64,000 nucleotides of DNA from Marinimicrobium sp. C6131 (GTDB taxonomy: Bacteria > Pseudomonadota > Gammaproteobacteria > Pseudomonadales > Cellvibrionaceae), in NCBI RefSeq assembly GCF_026153455.1, contig NZ_CP110629.1, positions 4,143,652-4,207,651 on the forward strand, in the 5' to 3' direction. The position numbers were made by a program, and so were the translations under genes. Position 1 is the stretch's first letter. Every line of letters starts with the position of its first letter. Positions 9,083 through 17,664 of the stretch are shown here, in pieces. The notes beneath the pieces were generated by a model, which worked only from the letters and a program-made list of their open reading frames with translations, searched no databases and was not told the DNA's origin.

Positions 9083-9820
9083 ATGTCTCAAGCAAACGAA
9101 GCGGTGGCGGAACCCCACCATACTGACGCCGTAGCCGGTGCTGATCCCCTGGTGCGTTGTAAGGATCTGGGGAAAAGTTATCGCAAGGGCAAGGAGTCGG
9201 TGCCGGTCTTGTCGAAACTGAACCTGACCATTCCACGGGGCGATTTTCTGGCTCTGATGGGACCGTCCGGTTCGGGTAAAACCACGCTGCTGAATTTACT
9301 GGGCGGGCTCGACTCGCCAACCAGCGGCACCCTGGAAATTGCCGGCGAGCGAATCGATCAGTTCAAGGCCAGTCAGTTGACCCGTTGGCGTGCGCGCCAC
9401 GTCGGTTTCATTTTTCAGTTCTATAACCTGATGCCGGTACTGACCGCCGAGCGCAATGTTGAGCTGCCCCTGCTGTTGACCAAGTTGTCCGCTAAACAGC
9501 GCAAACACCATGTAGCCACAGCGCTGGAACTGGTCGGGCTGAAAGACCGCGCCAAGCACCGTCCCAGTGAATTGTCCGGCGGGCAGGAGCAACGTGTTGC
9601 CATCGCCCGGGCGATTGTGTCTGACCCGGACCTGCTGCTGTGCGACGAGCCCACCGGTGACCTGGACCGGACCACCGCCGACGAGATTCTCGGTCTGCTG
9701 CAATCGCTGAACCGGGAACAGGGGAAAACCATTGTCATGGTGACTCACGATCCCCTGGCCGCGGAGTACGCCAAGCGCACGGTGCATCTCGACAAGGGCA
9801 CCCTGATTACAGGGAACTGA
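9083..9820 (+). CDS. ABC transporter ATP-binding protein, MacB/LolD type
   Basis: A 245-residue nucleotide-binding subunit. Walker A is GPSGSGKT, the Q-loop lies in FIFQFYNLMPVLT, the signature is LSGGQEQRVAIARA and Walker B is LLLCDEPTGDLD, with a VTHD switch histidine. The FQFYNLMPVLTAxxNVELPLLL block is characteristic of the MacB/LolD/FtsE-like export group rather than importers. AGGAGG at 9072-9077 precedes the ATG. It is flanked by an adaptor and two FtsX-type permeases, so it should energise a mechanotransmission-type export or envelope system. The substrate is unknown. Confidence 0.9.
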   Translation: MSQANEAVAEPHHTDAVAGADPLVRCKDLGKSYRKGKESVPVLSKLNLTIPRGDFLALMGPSGSGKTTLLNLLGGLDSPTSGTLEIAGERIDQFKASQLTRWRARHVGFIFQFYNLMPVLTAERNVELPLLLTKLSAKQRKHHVATALELVGLKDRAKHRPSELSGGQEQRVAIARAIVSDPDLLLCDEPTGDLDRTTADEILGLLQSLNREQGKTIVMVTHDPLAAEYAKRTVHLDKGTLITGN

Positions 9821-9836
9821 TCACGGGGAACGGACC

Positions 9837-10994
9837 ATGAAATACCTCTATTTCATCTGGAAGAACCTGGGCCGGAAAAAGCTGCGCACCAGCTTGACGG
9901 TGCTCTCCATTGTCGTGGCCTTCATTCTCTTCGGCGCTCTGGGCTCGCTCAGTGCGGCGTTCACCCAGGGCGCGGACATCGCCGGGGCGGACCGGCTGGT
10001 GACGATTCACAAGGTCTCCCTGATTCAGAGTCTGCCGTTCAGCTACGTGAATCGCGTGCGTGGTCTGGACGGTGTTGAAAAGGTCACTTACGCCAGCTGG
10101 TTTGGCGGCTATTACCAAGACCCCAAAAACCAGTTTGCCCAGTTCGCTGTCGAGGCGGACACCTACTTTGATATCTATTCGGATTTGCTGCAGCTGCCCG
10201 AGGAGCAGATGCAGGCCTGGCAGAACAATCGGATTGGCGCGGTCATCGGCAGTACTCTGGCCAAACGCTTTGGCTGGCAGGTCGGCGATCGGGTCCCGAT
10301 CATTTCCATGTTTCCCCAGCAGGATGGTAATCGAACCTGGGAATTCGAAATTGAAGGCATCTTCACCGCCGAGACGTCCGGTGGCGACAGCAACAGCATG
10401 GTGTTTCATTACGAGTACTTTGATGAAGCGCGTCAGTGGGATAAAGGCACCGTTGGCTGGATGATGATTGAAGTGGAAGATCCAGCCCGAGCGGCCGAGG
10501 TGGCTCGGGCCGTGGATGCGCTGTTTGCCAACTCCCAGGCAGAGACCAAAACCAGCACGGAAAAGGCGTTTATGGAGTCGTTCATGAAGCAGTTTGGTGA
10601 CATCGGTACCATCACGGGCCTGATTCTTGGCGCCGTGTTCTTCACCATGTTGCTGGTGACGGCCAATACCATGGCGCAGGCGGTGCGCGAACGTATCCCC
10701 GAAATGGCCATTCTGAAAACACTGGGCTTCTCGGATCGGTCGGTACTGGTAATGATCCTTGCCGAGGCGCTGTTGATGGCCATGATCGGCGGCCTTATCG
10801 GCCTGGTGATCGCCTGGTTGCTGGTTGGTGGCATTGCTGAAAAGATGGCGGCCTTTCTGCCGGGCTTTGCGATGCCCTCGGAGGTCTGGTTGAACGGGGT
10901 GATCGCCATCGTGATCCTGGGGCTACTGTCCGGCGCTGTACCGGCCATACAGGGCATGCGCCTGAATATTGTGGCGGCACTGGGGAGGCGTTGA
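9837..10994 (+). CDS. FtsX/MacB-type ABC transporter permease, first subunit
   Basis: A 385-residue permease with one N-terminal membrane helix (about residues 17-40), a large periplasmic MacB core-like domain and three C-terminal helices within the FtsX domain (about 260-380). Motifs such as VRERIPEMAILKTLGFS and the final QGMRLNIVAALGRR are typical of the type VII ABC superfamily. It starts 16 bases after the ATPase gene, so the two are co-expressed. With the following gene it probably forms a heterodimeric permease. Confidence 0.87.
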   Translation: MKYLYFIWKNLGRKKLRTSLTVLSIVVAFILFGALGSLSAAFTQGADIAGADRLVTIHKVSLIQSLPFSYVNRVRGLDGVEKVTYASWFGGYYQDPKNQFAQFAVEADTYFDIYSDLLQLPEEQMQAWQNNRIGAVIGSTLAKRFGWQVGDRVPIISMFPQQDGNRTWEFEIEGIFTAETSGGDSNSMVFHYEYFDEARQWDKGTVGWMMIEVEDPARAAEVARAVDALFANSQAETKTSTEKAFMESFMKQFGDIGTITGLILGAVFFTMLLVTANTMAQAVRERIPEMAILKTLGFSDRSVLVMILAEALLMAMIGGLIGLVIAWLLVGGIAEKMAAFLPGFAMPSEVWLNGVIAIVILGLLSGAVPAIQGMRLNIVAALGRR

Positions 10995-10996
10995 AT

Positions 10997-12184
10997 ATGA
11001 AAAATCTGACACAGATTGTGACCGTCAGCGCCATGAATCTGCGCAACCTGCCCAAGCGTCTGGGCGCATCGTCCGTGGCCATTTTTGGAGTGGCCTGTGT
11101 GGTGGGGGTGTTTATTGGCGTGCTCTCCATGGCCTCGGGATTTCAGCGCACCATGATTTCGGCGGGGGCAGCGGATACCGCCATATTGTTGCGCTCCGGT
11201 GCCACTTCGGAAATGAGCAGCGGCTTGAGTTACGAGGAAACCCAATTGGTAGCGCAGCTTCCCCAGGTGCGCCGTCAGGGCGGAGAACCACTGACCTCGG
11301 CCGAGCTGTACGTGATTGTCGATATACCCAAACGCAGCACCAACACCGATGCCAATGTGCCGCTGCGGGGCGTACAGGAGGATGCTTTGCAGGTACGTGA
11401 AGGTGTTGAAATCATTGAAGGCCGCATGTTTGAGCCCGGTCGCAACGAACTGCTCGTGGGGCGGGGTGCCCAGCAGCAGTTCGCCGGATTGAGTGTCGGC
11501 AACACCCTGCGTTTCGGGCAGATGGAGTGGACCGTCGTCGGAGTGTTTGCGGACAAAGGCGGTCTGTCGGAGTCGGAACTCTGGACCGATGTTAGGGTAT
11601 TGCAGTCCGCCTACCGACGCGGCAATTCTTTTCAGAGCCTGAGGGTCAAACTCGCGTCGGAACAGGCACTGGAGGCACTGAAAGCCGAGGTGGCGAGCAA
11701 CCCGCAACTGGATCTGGATGTTCATCGGGAAACCGACTATCTGGCGGATCAGGCCGAACCACTGAGCCTGTTTATCAAAGGCGTCGGCTACCCCTTGGCG
11801 ATCCTGATGGCGCTGGGCGCCGTCTTCGGGGCGATCAACACCATGTACGCCTCGGTGTCGGCCCGCACTCGCGAAATCGCCACCCTGCGAGCCATCGGTT
11901 TTGGCGCCTTCCCGGTGGCGGTTTCCACCTTGCTGGAATCCTTGATATTGGCATTGGTGGGTGGGGTGATTGGGGCACTGGTGGTGTATCTTCTGTTCAA
12001 TGGTTACACCGTGTCCACCATCAACGGTGCCAGCTTCAGCCAGGTGGTGTTCGACTTTGCGGTAACCGGGGATCTGTTGGTTCAGGGAATCATCGCAGCG
12101 GTACTCATTGGCCTGGTCGGTGGGTTTTTCCCGGCGCTCAGAGCGGCGCGCTTACCGGTGGCAACCGCCCTGCGGGAAACCTGA
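10997..12184 (+). CDS. FtsX/MacB-type ABC transporter permease, second subunit
   Basis: A 395-residue paralogue of the preceding permease with the same layout: helix near residues 20-45, periplasmic domain, and three C-terminal helices around SARTREIATLRAIGFGAFP. The frame can open at a TTG at 10991, overlapping the upstream stop, but GGGGAGG at 10982-10988 is two bases from that codon and eight from the ATG at 10997, so the ATG is preferred. It ends the adaptor-ATPase-permease-permease operon, which lacks an outer-membrane TolC-like gene. Confidence 0.86.
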   Translation: MKNLTQIVTVSAMNLRNLPKRLGASSVAIFGVACVVGVFIGVLSMASGFQRTMISAGAADTAILLRSGATSEMSSGLSYEETQLVAQLPQVRRQGGEPLTSAELYVIVDIPKRSTNTDANVPLRGVQEDALQVREGVEIIEGRMFEPGRNELLVGRGAQQQFAGLSVGNTLRFGQMEWTVVGVFADKGGLSESELWTDVRVLQSAYRRGNSFQSLRVKLASEQALEALKAEVASNPQLDLDVHRETDYLADQAEPLSLFIKGVGYPLAILMALGAVFGAINTMYASVSARTREIATLRAIGFGAFPVAVSTLLESLILALVGGVIGALVVYLLFNGYTVSTINGASFSQVVFDFAVTGDLLVQGIIAAVLIGLVGGFFPALRAARLPVATALRET

Positions 12185-12198
12185 TGGACCGCGGCACG

Positions 12199-12251
12199 GT
12201 GCTTGGCGTTAGGCTTAAATGCTATGCTTAACGAAGTGTAACGCCAAGCAC
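12199..12251. promoter_or_regulatory. 13-bp inverted repeat in the glpK leader
   Basis: The arms GTGCTTGGCGTTA (12199-12211) and TAACGCCAAGCAC (12239-12251) are perfectly complementary and enclose 27 bases, ending 16 bases before the glpK start. It could be a terminator for the upstream operon, a looped operator, or a leader structure controlling glpK. There is no T tract. Confidence 0.55.
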
Positions 12252-12267
12252 GGACCCGGGAGCGACT

Positions 12268-13749
12268 ATGTCAGATCTGATCCTCGCCATCGACCAGGGC
12301 ACCACCAGCAGCCGGGCCATTGTGTTCGCCCCGGATGGGCGAATGGTCGCCAGGGCCCAGGAGGAGTTTTCCCAGCACTTTCCCGATGACGGCTGGGTGG
12401 AGCACAACCCGGAAGAAATCTGGCAGGTGACCACCCAGGTGTGCCGGGACGCGCTTGGCCAGCTTGGTCAAGGCCAGCGTGTAGCGGGCATCGGCATCAC
12501 CAACCAGCGGGAAACCACCGTGGTGTGGGATAAAACCACGGGCACGCCTACTTACCCGGCTATTGTCTGGCAAGACCGACGCACCGCTGATCACTGTCGC
12601 AGGCTCACCGGTGACGGCCTTGAAGACGACACCCGGGCGCGCACGGGCCTATTGCTTGACCCCTACTTCTCGGCCACCAAAATCGCCTGGATTCTGGACA
12701 ACGTGGAGGACGCCCGCGCCAAGGCGGAGCGGGGTGATCTTCTGTTTGGCACCATGGATACCTGGCTGATCTGGAAGTTTACCGGCGGCAAAGTCCACGC
12801 CACCGATGCCACCAACGCCTCCCGCACTATGCTCTACAACATCAATGATCAGTGCTGGGACCCGGTGCTACTGGAGCGATTTGGTATTCCCGATGCCATG
12901 CTGCCGGAGGTGCGAGACTGCTCCGCGGACTACGGCACGGTTGTCGAGGGGCTGGACGGTGTGGAGTTGCCCATTGCCGGCGTTGCCGGGGATCAACAGG
13001 CGGCGGTGATCGGCCAAGCCTGTTTCGAGCCGGGCATGATCAAGAGCACCTACGGTACCGGTTGCTTTGCCCTGATGAATATTGGCGAGCAACCGCGTCT
13101 TTCCCAGCACCGGTTACTGACCACCATCGCCTACCGGTTTGAGGGTAAGCCGGTGTACGCCCTGGAAGGGGCCATATTCGTCGCTGGTGCCGCCGTTCAG
13201 TGGCTGCGGGACAAGCTGGGCATTATCAAAAGCGCGGAGGAAACCGAAGCCCTGGCGGAAAGCCTGAGTTCCAACAAGGGCGTGTACCTGGTGCCGGCCT
13301 TTACCGGGCTGGGGGCCCCTCATTGGGAGCCGGATGCCCGTGCGCTGATTTGCGGCCTCACCCGCGATAGCGGACGGGCCGAGCTGGCCAGGGCGGCACT
13401 GGAAGCCGTGTGTTATCAGACCCGCGACCTGTTCAAAGCCATGGAAGACGATGCCGGCGAACGCCCGGAAACCCTGCGGGTGGACGGTGGTATGGTGGCC
13501 AACAACTGGCTGCTGCAGGCGCTGGCGGATATTGTCAATGTGCCGGTCGAGCGTCCGGACATCATCGAAACCACTGCTCTTGGTGCGGCCCGGCTGGCGG
13601 GTTTGCAACTCGGGCTGTTCACGGACCTGAATGACCTGGCTCAGCACTGGAAGCTCGACCGACGTTGCGAGCCGCAACTGGGGGATCACGAGCGCGATGC
13701 GATGCTGAAAGGTTGGGAGGTCGCCATCGACCGCGCGCGGAACGGGTGA
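12268..13749 (+). CDS. glpK: Glycerol kinase
   Basis: A 493-residue FGGY-family kinase that phosphorylates glycerol to glycerol-3-phosphate in the cytoplasm. Diagnostic sequence includes the ATP-site DQGTTSSRAIVF, GITNQRETTVVW, MDTWLIWKFTGG, the catalytic-Asp segment GVAGDQQAAVIGQ and the C-terminal DGGMVANNWLLQ. Length equals the usual family size. GGGAG at 12258-12262 precedes the ATG. No glpF or glpD is adjacent, so it appears to be a single-gene unit under the inverted repeat described just upstream. Confidence 0.95.
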   Translation: MSDLILAIDQGTTSSRAIVFAPDGRMVARAQEEFSQHFPDDGWVEHNPEEIWQVTTQVCRDALGQLGQGQRVAGIGITNQRETTVVWDKTTGTPTYPAIVWQDRRTADHCRRLTGDGLEDDTRARTGLLLDPYFSATKIAWILDNVEDARAKAERGDLLFGTMDTWLIWKFTGGKVHATDATNASRTMLYNINDQCWDPVLLERFGIPDAMLPEVRDCSADYGTVVEGLDGVELPIAGVAGDQQAAVIGQACFEPGMIKSTYGTGCFALMNIGEQPRLSQHRLLTTIAYRFEGKPVYALEGAIFVAGAAVQWLRDKLGIIKSAEETEALAESLSSNKGVYLVPAFTGLGAPHWEPDARALICGLTRDSGRAELARAALEAVCYQTRDLFKAMEDDAGERPETLRVDGGMVANNWLLQALADIVNVPVERPDIIETTALGAARLAGLQLGLFTDLNDLAQHWKLDRRCEPQLGDHERDAMLKGWEVAIDRARNG

Positions 13750-13755
13750 GTCAGC

Positions 13756-14217
13756 TTACGACGTGCGAAGCGCTGCCACCTGCTTGCGGGTGTCCACCGG
13801 AAGGCGAACGATGGTCGCCCGCAGCCACAAAAAGCTCGGGAACTGGAAGTACCCCAGCAGGTACTGGCCGGACTGCTTCAGCCCTTTCTGAGCCTGAAGC
13901 AGGCGCTCTTTCTGCTCTTTCGCCTCACCCTTGTTCCGCAGCCGGATGATTTTCACGGCCTGGGCCACAAAGCGGTGTTTCTGCTGTCGGGCCCACTCGC
14001 TACGTACCACAAGCTCATCCGCTTCATTGATCAGGTCCAGATGCAGTTTGAGTTTGCCGGTCATCTTGTCCAGCGGCTTGAAGTCGTCGGTTTCCAGGTA
14101 GCGCTGCACACTGGCAATCGCGTTACACACATTCCGGGAATCCCGGCTTCGGTACAGGCTGGCGGTCACCACCACACCCAGAAAGGCGCCAATCAAAAAT
14201 GCGAATAGTGTTCCCAT
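13756..14217 (-). CDS. Hypothetical single-pass membrane protein
   Basis: A 153-residue protein I do not recognise. The first 22 residues form a glycine/alanine-rich hydrophobic segment (GTLFAFLIGAFLGVVVTASLY) that is likely a membrane anchor, followed by a basic, helical cytoplasmic or periplasmic part with many Lys, Arg and Gln. It converges on glpK with only six bases between the stops. The leftward gene stands alone, with a 196-base gap (14218-14413) to the xylanase stop that shows no gene. Confidence 0.6.
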   Translation of the reverse strand: MGTLFAFLIGAFLGVVVTASLYRSRDSRNVCNAIASVQRYLETDDFKPLDKMTGKLKLHLDLINEADELVVRSEWARQQKHRFVAQAVKIIRLRNKGEAKEQKERLLQAQKGLKQSGQYLLGYFQFPSFLWLRATIVRLPVDTRKQVAALRTS

Positions 14218-14413
14218 GGTCGAGACCCTCGCTGGTCAAATACATCGCGGTCAATGACCTTCAAGTGTGCACCGGAAGTGGCCTTGAAAATGCGTCAAAA
14301 TACACACCTTGCGCATTTCCCACGGGAAAAATTCGAAAAATGTTACTCAGTTCAAAATCCGGGTGAGAAGCCATGCGCCCTGGAAGTCCTTTCCCAGGGC
14401 GATGACGGAGGGG

Positions 14414-17400
14414 TTAGCGCCCCAGGTAGTCCATAAGCCAGGTCATGGCCGGGCGAGGCGTGCCGTTATCGTAAATCAGGCCGCTGCCTTCGACCCAGGT
14501 GCGATCGACCACATAGCCCCAGAGTGTGATGCCAACCACCGAGGGGTGGTTATAGAACAGCGGGAACTGCTCCTGCATGATCTGTAACTGGGCCTGATCA
14601 TTGGGTTCCGCGACATCGTACTCGGAAATGTAGATCGGCAAACCCAGATCGGCCACGCGGTTCAGGTTGGCTTCCAGATCACTCAAGGACCAGTTTTCCA
14701 GCCCGTGCGCCTGCAACCCGAGGGCGTCCACAACACCGGCTTCCACGGCGGGGCGGGCCATCTCGATGAACTCGGCGTTGTTCCAACTCAGCACGTTGTA
14801 GTCGTTCAGGATCAGAATGGAGTCCGGGCAATACTGCCGTGCCAGTTCAAACACCCGGATGATCCAGTCACTGCCAAAGGCGCGCTCCGCGTAGCCGGCC
14901 GGAGCATGACCGGGAGTGGACTCGTTGACCACATCAATCATCGCGGTATTTGGATAGCGCTCACAGTAATCCCGAATCCATTCCTCGATTTCCTCGGCCT
15001 GTTCGGCGGGGCTCAGTGAGTCGATCCAGCTTGGGTACTGACTACCCCACACCAGCGTGTGGGCCTTGAAGGGGATACCGTTCTGCTGGGCATACTCGTA
15101 AGCCTGATCCTGGCCACTCCAGTTGTACACATCGCGGGAGGTCTCTACCGAACCCCATTTGCCCTCGTTCTCCGGGGTAATCTGGTCCCAGTACTGTACA
15201 AAGTCTGAGCGGACGTTGCCGGAGGTCGTGATATTGCCCACAAAAAAGTCGTGGTCGATCACACCCCCGTTACCACCACCCTCACCGATTACCGAAAAAT
15301 CATCGGCGTAGTAGCTGACCGAACTGCTATCGGACTCGATAATGAAATGTTCAAAAGGTGACCCGCTTTGAGTGTAGGAGCCGCTGAGCTCAACCCAGTC
15401 AGTGGCGGAACCGGTCGCTTCGGCGACCCGGCTATACTCCTCGTAGGTGGAGGAATCTGAATCGTCCTCCCGCTTGGCGGTGAGATAGAGTGTCGCGTCG
15501 GCGGCACCCGCGGCCAGCTTCACCCAGACAGACACCTCATACTCCGCACCATTGCTCAGCGCGGACGGGGAGAAGGTCAAACCATGCCAGGTGTCGCTAC
15601 GGTTACTGATCAACGCGCTGGCGGAGCCGCTGCGGGACTGGTCCGTACTGCGAGTCAGGTCCCCTGCCGTGGTGGACCAGTTGCTCAGGCCGGATTCTAC
15701 GCCGCCGTTACTGGCGAGGTTGTCGCCGCTTTGGCTTGAAGTGCTGCTCGACACGCTGGCGCTGGAGGATTGGCTGATGGAAGACGACGATGTGGGCGGC
15801 GGATTGGTCCGGTCCGCGCAGAAGCCGATGCTGGAGTCGCTTTGGCCGGGCTCGAGGGTGCTGTTCCAGCCCGCGCCGGAGACATTGAGTCTATCCCCAG
15901 TCTGACTCCAGGTACCGTTCCACAGGTTGGTGATGCTGCCCTCGATCGCAATACTCAGGTTCCACTCCACCGGGGCACTGGTATTGTTGGTGACGGTCAG
16001 CGCGGCACAGTAGCCTCCACCCCAATCGTTGGTGATCTCGATGCTGCCCGCCACATTGCTGTCGTTGTTATCGTCGGAGGAACTGCTGTCAGAACTGCTT
16101 TGGGAGCTGTTGGAGCTGTCGCTGCTGGACGAACCATTGCCGGAGCCACCGGTAAAGCGGTACCAGTTCAGGTTGTGGCCGGCGGTGGAGCGCAGGTACA
16201 CATCGTGTACGCCGGTCACTTCCGAAAACGCCACCGACTGGGTTTCCCAGCTCTGCCAGCCGCCGGTGTTGCTGACCTGCAGGGTGGCGATGGGTTGGCT
16301 GTTGACATCATCGAGCAGAATTTCCAGGCTGGAGTCGATATTGGCGGCCACGCGGGCGTCCAGTCCGGTGGCGCCGGAACCAAAGTCAACGCCGGTTATT
16401 TTCACCCAATCACCCGGTCCCATTTCCAGATTGAGTGTCCCTTCGCTCGCTGGCGCGGTTTCAATACCGTTTTCGTTGTCAAAGGTTTCCGCCTGATTGA
16501 TGGCGAAAGCGTCGACGTATTTAAGTTGTGGTACACCGCCAGGCCCGGCATTGACCGGCTGCATGGAGCCGTCGCCGCCAAAGGACAGAAGGTCGACGTT
16601 AATGGAGCGTTGGTAAGTGCTGTCACCGCGCTCATTGGAGACCGCGCGATTGTGGTAGAACATGTACCACTGACCTTCAAATTCCACGGCCGACTGGTGG
16701 TTATTGTTGTTATTGTTCTCCCAGGGGTTGGGCAGTACCGTGCCACGATGGACAAAGCCGGTGGTGGGGTTGTCGCTGGTCATGTAATCGATGGCCAGCC
16801 CGCCGGCGGTATCGGTGGAGTAGGTGAGATAATAGGTGCCGTTGCGCTTGTTCATCGACAGCGCTTCAAAGAAATTCGGGGCATCAATGCTGATCGCCGA
16901 TCCGCTGGTGCTGATCATGTCGTTGTTCAGCCGAATCACCCGGGCATTGCCCGGTCCACCACCGCCAAAGTACAGGTAGGCCTGGCCGTCATCGTCGATA
17001 AATACGCCGGGGTCAAACACCCAGTCGACGTTGCCGTTGGGGGTGTTTCGGTCGACCAGAGGGCCGCCGATCGGATCGGTATAAGGCCCCTCGGGATTGT
17101 CGGCTACCGCGACACCGATGGCATTCGCGCCGTCGGGGAAATAGAGATAATATCGGCCGTTACGCTCAATAAAATCCGGCGCGTAGGCAAGGTTCGCCCA
17201 GGTTGTATCCGTGCGCGAGTTCCAGATGATGCCGTGATCCTGCCAGTTGACCATGTCGTCGGAGGAAAACAGATAGTAATCCACCAACTGACTGTAGTCG
17301 GACTGATCATCTTGGTCGTGGGTGACGACCACGTACACGCGCCCATCAATTACCCGGGCCGCCGGGTCGGCCGTGTAAACGTGGGAGACCAGCGGATTGT

Positions 17401-17485
17401 CACCGTAGCTGATCAATGGAGTCATCAGAAGACACAGGGGAATAAACAGCCGCAGCCATTGGCCTGCGTTTGCTAAGTGGTTCAT
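14414..17485 (-). CDS. Secreted modular GH43 - CBM6-like - CBM2 - CBM4/9-like - GH10 xylan-degrading enzyme
   Basis: A 1023-residue enzyme. Signal peptide about 1-27. The GH43 domain (about 30-330) shows Asp40, Asp158 in VFDPGVF and Glu207 in NFFEALS, the expected base, modulator and acid. A CBM6-like domain follows (about 330-447), then a Ser-rich linker, a CBM2-type domain (about 477-558), a second Ser/Pro linker, a CBM4/9-like domain (about 588-735) and GH10 (about 740-1023) with acid/base Glu855 (DVVNES) and nucleophile Glu955 (ISEYD). It should pair arabinofuranosidase or xylosidase with endoxylanase activity. The start at 17485 was chosen because a signal peptide follows and GAGG lies six bases upstream. 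Confidence 0.92.
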   Translation of the reverse strand: MNHLANAGQWLRLFIPLCLLMTPLISYGDNPLVSHVYTADPAARVIDGRVYVVVTHDQDDQSDYSQLVDYYLFSSDDMVNWQDHGIIWNSRTDTTWANLAYAPDFIERNGRYYLYFPDGANAIGVAVADNPEGPYTDPIGGPLVDRNTPNGNVDWVFDPGVFIDDDGQAYLYFGGGGPGNARVIRLNNDMISTSGSAISIDAPNFFEALSMNKRNGTYYLTYSTDTAGGLAIDYMTSDNPTTGFVHRGTVLPNPWENNNNNNHQSAVEFEGQWYMFYHNRAVSNERGDSTYQRSINVDLLSFGGDGSMQPVNAGPGGVPQLKYVDAFAINQAETFDNENGIETAPASEGTLNLEMGPGDWVKITGVDFGSGATGLDARVAANIDSSLEILLDDVNSQPIATLQVSNTGGWQSWETQSVAFSEVTGVHDVYLRSTAGHNLNWYRFTGGSGNGSSSSDSSNSSQSSSDSSSSDDNNDSNVAGSIEITNDWGGGYCAALTVTNNTSAPVEWNLSIAIEGSITNLWNGTWSQTGDRLNVSGAGWNSTLEPGQSDSSIGFCADRTNPPPTSSSSISQSSSASVSSSTSSQSGDNLASNGGVESGLSNWSTTAGDLTRSTDQSRSGSASALISNRSDTWHGLTFSPSALSNGAEYEVSVWVKLAAGAADATLYLTAKREDDSDSSTYEEYSRVAEATGSATDWVELSGSYTQSGSPFEHFIIESDSSSVSYYADDFSVIGEGGGNGGVIDHDFFVGNITTSGNVRSDFVQYWDQITPENEGKWGSVETSRDVYNWSGQDQAYEYAQQNGIPFKAHTLVWGSQYPSWIDSLSPAEQAEEIEEWIRDYCERYPNTAMIDVVNESTPGHAPAGYAERAFGSDWIIRVFELARQYCPDSILILNDYNVLSWNNAEFIEMARPAVEAGVVDALGLQAHGLENWSLSDLEANLNRVADLGLPIYISEYDVAEPNDQAQLQIMQEQFPLFYNHPSVVGITLWGYVVDRTWVEGSGLIYDNGTPRPAMTWLMDYLGR

Positions 17486-17617
17486 GATTCGCCTCACTAT
17501 GGTTATTCTTGAAAAGGATTGTCCGGAGCAGAGCCCGGACGCAAAGCATAGGAAGGCAAACACGCGGAAACTGGCACAATCCCGCAATTTTATTAAAGGT
17601 TGTAGTAATTAACAGAA

Positions 17618-17639
17618 TTCCTTTCAATTTTGAAAGGAA
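17618..17639. promoter_or_regulatory. Palindromic operator candidate upstream of the xylanase gene
   Basis: Ten-base arms TTCCTTTCAA and TTGAAAGGAA flank a two-base centre, lying about 130 bases upstream of the xylanase ATG and just after the AraC-type regulator stop. The AT-rich composition and tight symmetry suggest a dimeric regulator site rather than a terminator. Confidence 0.45.
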
Positions 17640-17664
17640 ACATCCGCCATCAGGCGCGGTGAGA

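Noticed and set aside
15770..17476. 568-residue plus-strand frame within the xylanase gene
   Set aside because: Antisense shadow of the GH43-GH10 gene, with no ribosome site or recognisable domain.
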